Source: Devosia sp. Root635 (lineage in GTDB: Bacteria > Pseudomonadota > Alphaproteobacteria > Rhizobiales > Devosiaceae). From it: a DNA stretch of 34,382 nucleotides. Shown one piece after another: positions 24,145 to 30,508 of this stretch. The notes beneath the pieces are model-generated. The model ran no database searches. It was given only the letters and a program-made list of their open reading frames with translations, and was not told where the DNA came from. How positions within the stretch are numbered: position 1 is the stretch's first letter; each line of letters starts with the position of its first letter. Location: NCBI RefSeq assembly GCF_001427605.1, contig NZ_LMGZ01000024.1, positions 116,301-150,682 on the forward strand, read 5' to 3'. A program made the translations under genes and the position numbers.

Positions 24145-25452
24145 CTACTGCGCGGCCGCGACTTCGGAGCCGCCGCACATCTTGGTTTCGGTATTGTAGT
24201 TGCCGCAGGCGATCGGGGCGGTCCAATCGGCCTCGATCAGTTTGGATTCGGGCAGGAAGTCGGACCAGGCGTCGCCGGGGACCAGGTCGGATTCCGAGAC
24301 GACTTCGAACTGGCCGTCGGCCTGGATTTCACCGATCAGCACCGGCTTGGTGATGTGGTGGTTCGGGAGCATGGTGGCCATGCCGCCGGTCAGGTTGGGG
24401 GTTTGCAGGCCGATAATGGCGTCGAGCACCGCGTCGGTATCGGTGGTTCCAGCCTTTTCGACGGCCTGGACCCAGAGGTTGAAGCCGATGACGGTGGCTT
24501 CCATCGGATCGTTGGTCACCTTGTCGGGATTGCCCATGAAGGCCTGCCAGGCGGCGATGAAGGCTTCGTTTTCCGGGGTATCGACGGACTGGAAATAGTT
24601 CCAGGCGGCCAGGTGCCCGACCAGCGGGGTGGTGTCGAAGCCGGCGAGCTCTTCTTCGCCGACCGAGAAGGCGATGACCGGAATGTCCTCGGCCTTGATG
24701 CCCTGATTGGCGAGTTCCTTGTAGAAGGGCACGTTGGCGTCGCCGTTGATGGTCGAGATGACAGCGGTCATCTTGCCGGTCGAGCCGAAGGCCTTGATGT
24801 CGGAGACGATGGTCTGCCAGTCGGAATGACCGAAGGGCGTGTAGTTGATCATGATGTCTTCGGCGGCAACGCCGTGGTCGAGCAGGTATTGCTCGAGAAT
24901 CTTGTTGGTGGTCTGTGGGTAGACATAGTCGGTGCCGGCGAGCACCCAGCGCTCGACGCCGGCATTTTCCATCAGGTAGTCGACAGCCGGGATGGCCTGC
25001 TGGTTGGGCGCGGCGCCGGTGTAGAACACGTTGCGCTGGCTCTCCTCGCCCTCGTATTGCACGGGGTAGAAGAGGATCGAGTTCAGCTCCTCGAATACCG
25101 GCAGCACCGACTTGCGCGAGGACGAGGTCCAGCAGCCGAACACGGCAGCGACGCCGTTGACTTCGATCAGCTCGCGGGCCTTTTCGGCAAACAGCGGCCA
25201 GTCGGAGGCGGGATCGACCACGACAGCTTCAAGCTGCTTGCCCAGCAGGCCGCCCTTCTTGTTCTGCTCGTCGATCAGGAACAGCATCGTGTCCTTGAGC
25301 GTCGTTTCGGAAATGGCCATCGTGCCCGACAGCGAATGCAGGACGCCGACCTTGATGGTCTCGTCCTGGGCGAATGCCGGAACGGCAACTGCGCCCGTCG
25401 TCATAGCCACGCCCAGCCCCAGTCCCGCAATCGCGCGGTTTACTCCTGTCAT
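24145..25452 (-). CDS. urtA: Urea ABC transporter substrate-binding protein UrtA
   Basis: Periplasmic binding protein of the urea importer. The 435-residue precursor has a signal peptide ending VAVPAFA before QDETIKVGV. The mature part shows UrtA family features: VGVLHSLSGTMAISETTLKD, AVFGCWTSSSRKSVLPVFEE, LFYPVQYEGEESQRNVFYTG, and the C-terminal PIACGNYNTETKMCGG with its two cysteines. A strong GGAGG site precedes the ATG. It is the first gene of urtABCDE, about 30 bases downstream of the predicted start of a sigma54 promoter. Confidence 0.97.
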   Translation of the reverse strand: MTGVNRAIAGLGLGVAMTTGAVAVPAFAQDETIKVGVLHSLSGTMAISETTLKDTMLFLIDEQNKKGGLLGKQLEAVVVDPASDWPLFAEKARELIEVNGVAAVFGCWTSSSRKSVLPVFEELNSILFYPVQYEGEESQRNVFYTGAAPNQQAIPAVDYLMENAGVERWVLAGTDYVYPQTTNKILEQYLLDHGVAAEDIMINYTPFGHSDWQTIVSDIKAFGSTGKMTAVISTINGDANVPFYKELANQGIKAEDIPVIAFSVGEEELAGFDTTPLVGHLAAWNYFQSVDTPENEAFIAAWQAFMGNPDKVTNDPMEATVIGFNLWVQAVEKAGTTDTDAVLDAIIGLQTPNLTGGMATMLPNHHITKPVLIGEIQADGQFEVVSESDLVPGDAWSDFLPESKLIEADWTAPIACGNYNTETKMCGGSEVAAAQ

Positions 25453-25494
25453 GTTTACCTCCGACAGATGTGTGTTTGCACCGTCGGAACAATT

Positions 25495-25509
25495 GCAAAG
25501 GACGTGCCA
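25495..25509 (-). promoter_or_regulatory. Sigma54 (RpoN) promoter for urtABCDE
   Basis: On the minus strand TGGCACGTCCTTTGC fits the sigma54 consensus TGGCACG-N4-TTGC with every conserved base, the GG at -24 and the GC at -12. Transcription would start near 25483, leaving an untranslated leader of about 30 bases before the urtA ATG with its GGAGG site. Sigma54 requires an enhancer-binding activator, and for urea uptake NtrC under nitrogen limitation is the expected one. GGTGCA (25679-25684) and TGCAC (25709-25713) upstream resemble NtrC half sites but do not form a clean full site. Confidence 0.85.
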
Positions 25510-25702
25510 GCGCGGGGCGGCCGGCTTTAAGGCTTTGATTCAATGTGGATATAAGGGGCAGTACGCCCGACGGGCAGACGGCATATGGCCGAAAAGCGCG
25601 AGGCCTTATGCCTATTTCGTGGGCGGGTGGTGGAGGGTTCGGTCAAAAATTATGCAAGCCGCACAAAGGCGGTGGATCGGTGCACGAAAATCGGGCGGCG
25701 GG

Positions 25703-25731
25703 GTGACCTGCACAGGTGGTTGGGCTAAACT
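25703..25731 (+). promoter_or_regulatory. Candidate sigma70 promoter for the small RNA
   Basis: GTGACC (25703-25708) and TAAACT (25726-25731) are 17 bases apart, each matching four of six consensus positions. Transcription would begin near 25738, right at the first hairpin of the candidate RNA. The match is moderate, and its value comes from the correct position relative to the structured transcript. Confidence 0.35.
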
Positions 25732-25737
25732 CGACGG

Positions 25738-25811
25738 ACCGAAGATTTTCTTCGGCAGAGGTTGTTTGCACCAACATCCTCGGCCCCGCGCCTCCGGGCG
25801 TGGGGCTTTTG
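25738..25811 (+). ncRNA. Candidate small RNA of about 74 nt ending in an intrinsic terminator
   Basis: Three consecutive hairpins are seen: CCGAAGA/TCTTCGG (25739-25755, 3-base loop), GAGGTTG paired with CAAC-AT-CCTC (25758-25781), and a ten-pair terminator stem GCCCCGCGCC/GGCGTGGGGC (25783-25806, loop TCCG, one G-U pair) followed by TTTT. The terminator points in the plus direction where no protein gene precedes it, and a moderate promoter sits at the right distance. It matches no RNA family I can name. The alternative is that the last hairpin merely ends the convergent META-domain gene, but there is no T run on that strand. Confidence 0.5.
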
Positions 25812-25881
25812 AATTCGCGCTCCTGTTGTCCTGCCGAAGTGTGGCTTGTCGGGTGATCCCGACACGAGACGAAGCCTTCGA

Positions 25882-26283
25882 TTAGTCGCCCGGCGCCAGT
25901 TCGGCGACCAAATTGCCATTCGCAAGCAGGTGCAGGTTGCCATTGACGAGGGTGAAGCCATCGGCCGCTTCCAGGGCGGCGAAGAAGGCCTGTTCCTGCG
26001 CCAGACCATCGCAGGCCATCATGGTGGAGAAGACCTGGGTGATGGCGATGCCATCAGGGGTCGGGGCGAGATTGCCGCCATAGGTATTGCAGCCGCCATT
26101 GCCGCCGACGCCATCGGCCGAGATGACCAGCGTCGTGGTGACTTCCGCATCGACCGGGGCGCCGTCGAGCGCGGTCAGTTGCCAGTTGGTGCCGATGAGA
26201 TCGGCCAGCGGATCGCCATCGGCGGCGGCGGGGATCGACAGCAGGGCCAGCGTGGCAAGGCTCAGCAGGGTTCGGGGCAGCAT
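25882..26283 (-). CDS. Exported META/HslJ-like domain protein
   Basis: A 133-residue secreted protein. The signal peptide MLPRTLLSLATLALLSIPAAA precedes a META domain with the usual opening LIGTNWQLTALDG, the GGNGGCNTYGG block and the MMACDGLAQEQAFFAAL block, whose two cysteines are conserved in the family. AGGAG lies eight bases before the ATG at 26283; the frame extends further upstream, but into sequence without family character. META/HslJ proteins are linked to stress or motility phenotypes, with no defined enzymatic role. No lipobox is seen, so it is likely periplasmic. Confidence 0.85.
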   Translation of the reverse strand: MLPRTLLSLATLALLSIPAAADGDPLADLIGTNWQLTALDGAPVDAEVTTTLVISADGVGGNGGCNTYGGNLAPTPDGIAITQVFSTMMACDGLAQEQAFFAALEAADGFTLVNGNLHLLANGNLVAELAPGD

Positions 26284-26470
26284 GGCGGCATCTCCTGATT
26301 TGCGGGCAAGGTGGCCGCCGATAATGGCGGTTTTCGGCCGGCCTGGCGCGCCCGGCACGCATAGTTCGCATGGAACGCATAAAATCGGGGGGCAAGATTG
26401 CCCGGCGCGGTGCCCGATGTTTCCGTTGGTGCGTCGATCACGACACAGCACAATCGGGAGTATGCGTAAG

Positions 26471-26797
26471 ATGAAGACCTTGATCGCGGTATCGGTCGTT
26501 GCCGTCATGGCGATGACTTCGGGCGCCCATGCCGGCGGCTTCTTTCACAAGCGGGTCAACAACAACCTGCTGTCCAACATCACCGGCATCGCCGTGGGCC
26601 TGGCCACGCGGGACATCAACGTGCTCAACGGCAATACGGTGGCCATTGGCAACAACAGCGCCATCCTGTCGGGCATCGGCAATGGCAATGCCAATGGCGT
26701 GCTGAGCGGGGTGCTGAACGGCAATGGTGTGCTAAATGGCGTGCTGACCGGCAATGGCATTCTCGGATTGGGTGGCCACAACCGCAGGCGCTGGTAG
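26471..26797 (+). CDS. Secreted Asn/Gly-rich ten-residue-repeat protein
   Basis: Not recognised as a named family. The 108-residue product has a signal peptide (MKTLIAVSVVAVMAMTSGAH-A) and a mature segment dominated by N, G, V, L and I. From about residue 64 it shows a ten-residue period, AILSGIGNGN, GVLSGVLNGN, GVLNGVLTGN, ending GLGGHNRRRW. Such alternating aliphatic and Asn/Gly repeats suggest a beta-solenoid or amyloid-like surface protein. GGGAG (26456-26460) is ten bases before this ATG, while an ATG at 26462 is too close to it. It is followed by a terminator hairpin and divergent from the META gene. Confidence 0.75.
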   Translation: MKTLIAVSVVAVMAMTSGAHAGGFFHKRVNNNLLSNITGIAVGLATRDINVLNGNTVAIGNNSAILSGIGNGNANGVLSGVLNGNGVLNGVLTGNGILGLGGHNRRRW

Positions 26798-26835
26798 GTC
26801 ACGCTCCCCTGGGGCCAGACCTCCAGGCCCCCAAG

Positions 26836-26868
26836 AAGGCCCGTGCCGCTGCCCCGGCGCGGGCCTTT
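26836..26868 (+). terminator. Intrinsic terminator after the repeat protein gene
   Basis: The outer stem AAGGCCCG/CGGGCCTT with an inner TGCCG/CGGCG pairing is followed by a short T run. It lies about 40 bases past the stop at 26797 and ahead of the convergent regulator gene ending at 26923, so it may serve both. Confidence 0.65.
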
Positions 26869-26922
26869 CCCGGAGATCGTTCGCCGTTTCACTGAAACGA
26901 CGGGCGATCTTCGGCTTCGCGG

Positions 26923-27573
26923 TCAGGCGTCGGCGGGGTGGCGCCACAGGGTCATGGAATGTCGGGTTTCCCCCGTCGGATCGAGCCGGACTTCCTCGAC
27001 GCGGATATCGGCATCGCCGGGGCCGGCAGGGCCGAAGCTCAGTTCGCAGAGGCATACCCTGACGCCGGCGATGGAATGAATGGTCTTGCCGATGCTGGCG
27101 GTCCAGCGCGCGCCCTCGTGGCGGAAGGGCAGGGTGATGGTGAGGCCGACCACGCCACCCGGATCGCGCAGCAATTCACGATAGCGCCGCTGCACCGGGG
27201 CGAAGGGCGGGTTGCGCTCCGGATCGAGCACCCAGCCAAAACGATCGAGCGGGTTGGGTGAGGCCTGGAAGGGCAGGCTGCGCGCCAGGATGGCGAGCTG
27301 ATCGTCAAGCAGCAGCAGATGCTGGCTGGAATGGATGACGAAATGCCTGAGCGCCAGCAGCGGATCGATTTCCGGTCCGCGGATGAGGCGGCGAATGGCC
27401 TCGATATTGTGCGGGCGCGGCAATTCCCGCCCGCTTTCCCAGCGGCTGATCTGGCTTTGCGCCACGCCGAGGCATTTGGCGATGGCATCCTGGCGGAGCC
27501 GCGAGCGAATGCGCCAGGCGCGCAGTTCGCCACAAATCTCTCCGGCCCGGTCGTGATCTTGCTTGAGCATCAT
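26923..27573 (-). CDS. XRE-family helix-turn-helix regulator with C-terminal sensor-like domain
   Basis: A 216-residue DNA-binding protein. An N-terminal HTH_3 domain spans about residues 13-60: AWRIRSRLRQDAIAKCLGVAQ then SQISRWESGRELPRP, the classic QSQISRWE recognition helix. The remaining roughly 140 residues (HFVIHSSQHLLLLDDQLAIL onward) are unassigned and may be a PAS-like ligand-sensing module. The start is uncertain: ATG codons occur at 27573 and 27570, and the frame continues to 27660. It is divergent from the outer-membrane barrel gene at 27749 and could regulate it or itself. Confidence 0.8.
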   Translation of the reverse strand: MMLKQDHDRAGEICGELRAWRIRSRLRQDAIAKCLGVAQSQISRWESGRELPRPHNIEAIRRLIRGPEIDPLLALRHFVIHSSQHLLLLDDQLAILARSLPFQASPNPLDRFGWVLDPERNPPFAPVQRRYRELLRDPGGVVGLTITLPFRHEGARWTASIGKTIHSIAGVRVCLCELSFGPAGPGDADIRVEEVRLDPTGETRHSMTLWRHPADA

Positions 27574-27748
27574 GCTCGACAAAATCCCGGTTGAGCGAAG
27601 AAGAATATAGTTAACAGAATACTTACAGGGCGGTTCTCCTGCGTTAATGGTCAATTTCAACCAGTGGGTATGCGGGAAATGACTTAGCCCCTACGTGAAA
27701 TATTGGTTACCGAAACGATCGATCCTGCAATCGTTGCGGGAGGCGGGA

Positions 27749-28902
27749 ATGGGTAGGCTCTCTATTGCTCTGGTGCTGGTGGTGGCTACGGTGGTGCCGA
27801 GCATGGCGCAGTCGCCATTGGCGCTGTCGAGCGAAATCGAGACCGGCTGGACCTCCAACGCCACCGACAGCGCGACGGGCGGGGCGGACTTCTACGTCAC
27901 CCACAGCCACGACATGGCGCTGACCGGCAGTGCCGGCAATCTGCTGCTGCGTGGCAGCCTGGCCCTCACCCAGACGCGCTTCGCGAGCCTGAAGTTCGAG
28001 GATGACGCGGAGGTGACCGGCGCCATCGAGGCGCAACTGGCGCTGGGGGCGGCGACGCTGCGGCTGGGCTATGCGGTGACGCAGAGCTGGACCGGGGATG
28101 ACCTGTCGATCGGGGGGCTCGCTATTCCGGTGCGCAGCGTGGCGAGCGAGCATGAATATGTGGCTGAATTCACCCTGAGGGGTGTCGATCAGCAGGTCAT
28201 CGTTGCGGTGACGGGCGACTGGGTGCTGCCCGGCGACAGCGTGTTGGGCGAACTTGGCCTGCCGCCGTTGCGGCTGACGCCGCAGGTGGGTTCGGTGGCG
28301 GGGCGGGTGGATTGGGAGCGGGCCTTGTCACCGGGGCTGGCGGTGCTGGCCGGGATGGAGGCCTGGTTTACACTGGTCCCCGAGGCCGAGCGGATCGTCT
28401 ATGCCCGCGCCCCGGTCGACGGCGGCCGGGTCAGCGCCGGGTTCCGGCTGGCCGATGGCGGCTGGTCGGCTGAGGGGAAGGGTGGCGTCGATCTCGTCTG
28501 GCCCGGGGGGTGAGCGGCATGACGCGGGCAATGCCCTATGTTTCGGTGGCGACGAGCCTGGTGCCGATGGCCGGGGTGACACTGGCGCTGAAGGCCGAAA
28601 CCGGCGTCGAACTGGCCGACCCGCTCGACGGGGCGGCGGGACGAACGGCTGCCCTCGATCTCGGTGCGACCTGGCTGCTGACGCCGGATATTACCCTGTC
28701 GGCGAACCTTGCGGCACAGCAGGAATGGGGGCTGTTCGACGAGAGTATCGGCCGCTCGGTGCGCATGGCGACGCTGGGTGCGCGCTATGCCGTGTCGGAG
28801 CGTTTCACCTATGGAGCGAGGCTGTCGTGGTCGCGCCATGACGATCCCGGCGCCAGCTATGACAAGGCCGGCCTGGCTTTGTCGCTGCGCGGCGATTTCT
28901 AG
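27749..28902 (+). pseudogene. Outer-membrane beta-barrel protein gene interrupted by a frameshift at a G6 run
   Basis: The first frame (27749-28513, 254 residues) has a strong GGGAGG ribosome site, a signal peptide (MGRLSIALVLVVATVVPSMA) and alternating amphipathic strands such as DFYVTHSHDMALTGSAGNLLLRG, but stops in midbarrel after GGVDLVWPGG. The second frame (28510-28902, 130 residues, GTG start) has no signal peptide, continues the same strand pattern (PYVSVATSLVPMAGVTLALKAETG) and ends ...ALSLRGDF with the terminal Phe required for outer-membrane assembly. The frames join at GGGGGG (28505-28510): one added G or a -1 slip would fuse them into about 383 residues. The family may be an outer-membrane beta-barrel type of unknown role. 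A sequencing error, phase-variable tract, or true decay are all possible. Confidence 0.7.
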
Positions 28903-28963
28903 GCGGGCCGATCACCGGGAACTCTTGCCGGCCAGCGTCGTTATCCGACTGAACCCGGCCGCC

Positions 28964-29096
28964 GTCCACCGCGGTAGTCCGGGATTGGGTTTGGTGCCTG
29001 TTCCTCCCGGGCGCCAGGCGATCGGTGGACTGCTGCAGAGGCTGACGCTCCTTTGTGGTGTCTCCGGTGGGGGCGCGAAACTTCGGTTTCGCGCCC
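28964..29096 (+). ncRNA. Candidate structured 3' UTR or small RNA upstream of the lrp gene
   Basis: An eight-base perfect pairing GTCCACCG/CGGTGGAC (28964-28971 with 29023-29030) encloses a smaller stem GGTGCC/GGCGCC whose loop contains the anti-Shine-Dalgarno-like TCCTCCC (29002-29008). About 40 bases later a very strong terminator follows. The distance of 170 bases from the barrel gene stop to its terminator is long. No clear promoter was found, so it may be a processed 3' UTR. CU-rich loops of this sort occur in rhizobial trans-acting sRNAs, which is only a resemblance. Confidence 0.35.
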
Positions 29097-29102
29097 TTTT
29101 TT
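29071..29102 (+). terminator. Strong intrinsic terminator
   Basis: A perfect eleven-base stem GGGCGCGAAAC/GTTTCGCGCCC with a UUCG tetraloop is followed by six T residues (29097-29102). This is the best intrinsic terminator in the window. It ends transcription from the barrel gene and any RNA at 28964 onward, insulating the lrp-type gene at 29175. Confidence 0.93.
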
Positions 29103-29139
29103 CTTTTTGGCTTGCATTCAGGCGCCTGCCGCTGAAATG

Positions 29140-29154
29140 TCGAATGACATTCGA
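29140..29154. promoter_or_regulatory. Palindrome upstream of the Lrp-family gene, candidate operator
   Basis: TCGAATGACATTCGA is a perfect seven-base inverted repeat around a central A, ending 20 bases before the regulator ATG at 29175, and it is flanked by CCTGCC (29125-29130) and GGCAGG (29155-29160). The position fits autoregulation by the Lrp/AsnC protein, whose relatives bind palindromes of about 15 bases. Confidence 0.45.
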
Positions 29155-29174
29155 GGCAGGGCGGAAAACGCGCA

Positions 29175-29639
29175 ATGACATTGCAGATCGATGGTGTGGA
29201 CCGCAAGCTGTTGCGGGCGCTGCAGGTGGACAGCCGCAAAAGCGTGCAGGTGCTGGGTGACGCGGTGGGGCTATCGGCGTCGGCCTGTCACCGGCGGCTG
29301 AAAGCGCTGGAGGAGCAGGGGCTGATCGAGGGCTATCGCGCCGTGCTCAATGCCGGGAGGCTGGGCTATTCGATGCAGTTTTTCATCGAGGTGGGGCTGA
29401 CCAGCCAGAGCGAGGCGGCGCTGGAGGCGTTCGAAGCGGCGGTGCAGGACATTCCCGAAGTGCTCGAATGCCACCTGATGGCGGGACAGTCGGATTATAT
29501 CCTGCGGGTGGTCTGCCAGGACCATGAGGATTTCGAGCGGCTGCATCGACGGCTCAGCGCGCGCCTGCCGGGGGTGGCGAGCATCCATTCCAACATGAGC
29601 ATCCGCACGGTGAAGGCGCGCACGGGGCTGCCGATCTAA
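29175..29639 (+). CDS. Lrp/AsnC family transcriptional regulator
   Basis: Feast-famine type regulator of 154 residues. The N-terminal winged HTH (about 5-60) reads GVDRKLLRALQVDSRKSVQV followed by SASACHRRLKALEEQGLIEGYRAVLN. The C-terminal RAM/AsnC domain includes VQDIPEVLECHLMAGQSDYILRVVCQDHEDFERLHRRL and ends with SNMSIRTVKARTGLPI. Full length for the family. The ligand is probably an amino acid, not determinable here. It is monocistronic, after a strong terminator and before a repeat. Nearby ilvE makes branched-chain amino acid sensing attractive but unproven. Confidence 0.93.
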   Translation: MTLQIDGVDRKLLRALQVDSRKSVQVLGDAVGLSASACHRRLKALEEQGLIEGYRAVLNAGRLGYSMQFFIEVGLTSQSEAALEAFEAAVQDIPEVLECHLMAGQSDYILRVVCQDHEDFERLHRRLSARLPGVASIHSNMSIRTVKARTGLPI

Positions 29640-29672
29640 AGGGGGCGTCTTTAGCGGGAGCCCAGTTTGTCG

Positions 29673-29799
29673 CCCCCTCCCCCTTGAGGGGAGGGTAGCG
29701 TCGCTCGGCCCGGAGAGCCGTAGCAAAGCTGGGGGTGGGGGTCGTCTTGTGGATCACTGAAGGACCCCCTCCCTCAATCCCTCCCCTCAAGGGGGAGGG
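29673..29799. repeat. Intergenic C/G-rich palindromic repeat between the lrp-type and marR-type genes
   Basis: Same family as 22244-22338: it opens CCCCCTCCCCCTTGAGGGGA and closes CCCTCCCCTCAAGGGGGAGG, with the shared GCTGGGGGTGGGGGTC and GACCCCCTCCCTC-ATCCC core. It carries an extra segment of about 30 bases (29697-29728, TAGCGTCGCTCGGCCCGGAG then AGCCGTAGCAAAG) absent from the other copy. It lies between convergent genes. Confidence 0.85.
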
Positions 29800-29851
29800 A
29801 GCGAAGGAACCGACGCCTTGCGCTACGGAACAGAAGTCCAAAGTGAAAGCG

Positions 29852-30370
29852 CTAGAGCCCGACGGTCAGGTTCAGCCGGTCCAGCACGGTGCGGTCGGCG
29901 GGGTCGACCATGCCGACCAGGAACTGGGTGACCGTACGGCGGGAATCGGGGGGCAGCGCGGCGATGGCGGTGGTGATGCGGCTGGCCTGGGTGGCCGACA
30001 GGGTGGCGAAAAATTGCCGGCCCCTGTCGGTGGCGTGGAGCAGGCGCTGGCGGCGGTCGGAATGACCGGTCTTCTGCTCGATATAACCATTGTCGATCAA
30101 CTGGCGCAGCACCCGGGCCAGGCTCTGCTTGGTGATCTTGAGGATATCGAGCAGATCGGCCACCGGCATGCCGGGGCGCAGATTGACGAAATAGAGCACC
30201 CGATGATGTGCGCGACCGAAACCCTGATGGCCGAGCAGGGCATCGGCATCGCCGGTGAAATCGCGATAGGCGAAGAAGAACAGGCCCATGATATCGAGGG
30301 GCAGCGGCTCGCCGCCCGGCGACATGGAATTTATGTCAGCTATGTTGACATTTTTTTGGTTGCCTGCCAT
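29852..30370 (-). CDS. MarR family transcriptional regulator (PetP-like)
   Basis: A 172-residue winged-helix regulator: LFFFAYRDFTGDADALLGHQ, GFGRAHHRVLYFVNLRPGMP, the recognition region DLLDILKITKQSLARVLRQLIDNGYI and the wing HSDRRQRLLHATDRG. The FAYRDFTGD and ITKQSL patterns recall the alphaproteobacterial PetP-type subgroup, a recognition-based suggestion. The ATG at 30370 has GGGAAG at close spacing; an internal ATG at 30325 lacks one, but would put a palindrome at 30333-30351 upstream of the gene. It is divergent from ilvE and may regulate it. Confidence 0.9.
   Translation of the reverse strand: MAGNQKNVNIADINSMSPGGEPLPLDIMGLFFFAYRDFTGDADALLGHQGFGRAHHRVLYFVNLRPGMPVADLLDILKITKQSLARVLRQLIDNGYIEQKTGHSDRRQRLLHATDRGRQFFATLSATQASRITTAIAALPPDSRRTVTQFLVGMVDPADRTVLDRLNLTVGL
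30333..30351. promoter_or_regulatory. Inverted repeat between marR-type gene and ilvE, candidate operator
   Basis: ATGTCA-N7-TGACAT lies within the 5' end of the MarR frame as called, or just upstream of it if translation starts at 30325. A TTGACA (30345-30350) overlapping its right arm could be the -35 box of a promoter reading toward ilvE, with CATTGT 17 bases on as a poor -10. The site is typical in size for MarR regulators. Confidence 0.4.
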
Positions 30371-30508
30371 TGTCTTCCCATCAGGACGCCGTTCCGTCTT
30401 ATCCCTCAGCCTTTGTGGTTTGCCAAGGCCTTGGGGCTGGGGCATGATCTGCGCCAGGCAGGCGACCCGCGCATGGCGGCGCCTCACAGGAATATTCGGG
30501 AGAGGACG

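Larger units (their letters stand above)
25453..25881. other. 429-base intergenic region upstream of urtA
   Basis: The region contains no convincing gene for a protein. Seen in it are the sigma54 promoter (25495-25509), an overlapping inverted repeat TTTGCA-N13-TGCAAA (25475-25499) near the transcription start, possible activator half sites around 25679-25713, and a candidate small RNA on the plus strand (about 25738-25811). A plus-strand frame crossing the region lacks a ribosome site and family features. Confidence 0.6.

Noticed and set aside
23987..24226. Short minus-strand frame encoding PAKAGVH and DQVRDD
   Set aside because: This is the translation of the extragenic palindromic repeat at 24020-24088, a frequent false gene in alphaproteobacteria.
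25453..25881. Riboswitch or tRNA in the long gap upstream of urtA
   Set aside because: No cloverleaf, no conserved riboswitch core; only simple hairpins were found.
25112..25885. Plus-strand frame of 257 codons across the urtA 5' region and the intergenic gap
   Set aside because: It overlaps urtA antisense, crosses the sigma54 promoter and candidate sRNA, and has no ribosome site or domain.
28401..28841. Alternative frame across the barrel-gene junction as the true continuation
   Set aside because: Its product (GGERHDAGNALCFGG...) lacks barrel-like strands and a terminal aromatic residue; the frame from 28510 has both.
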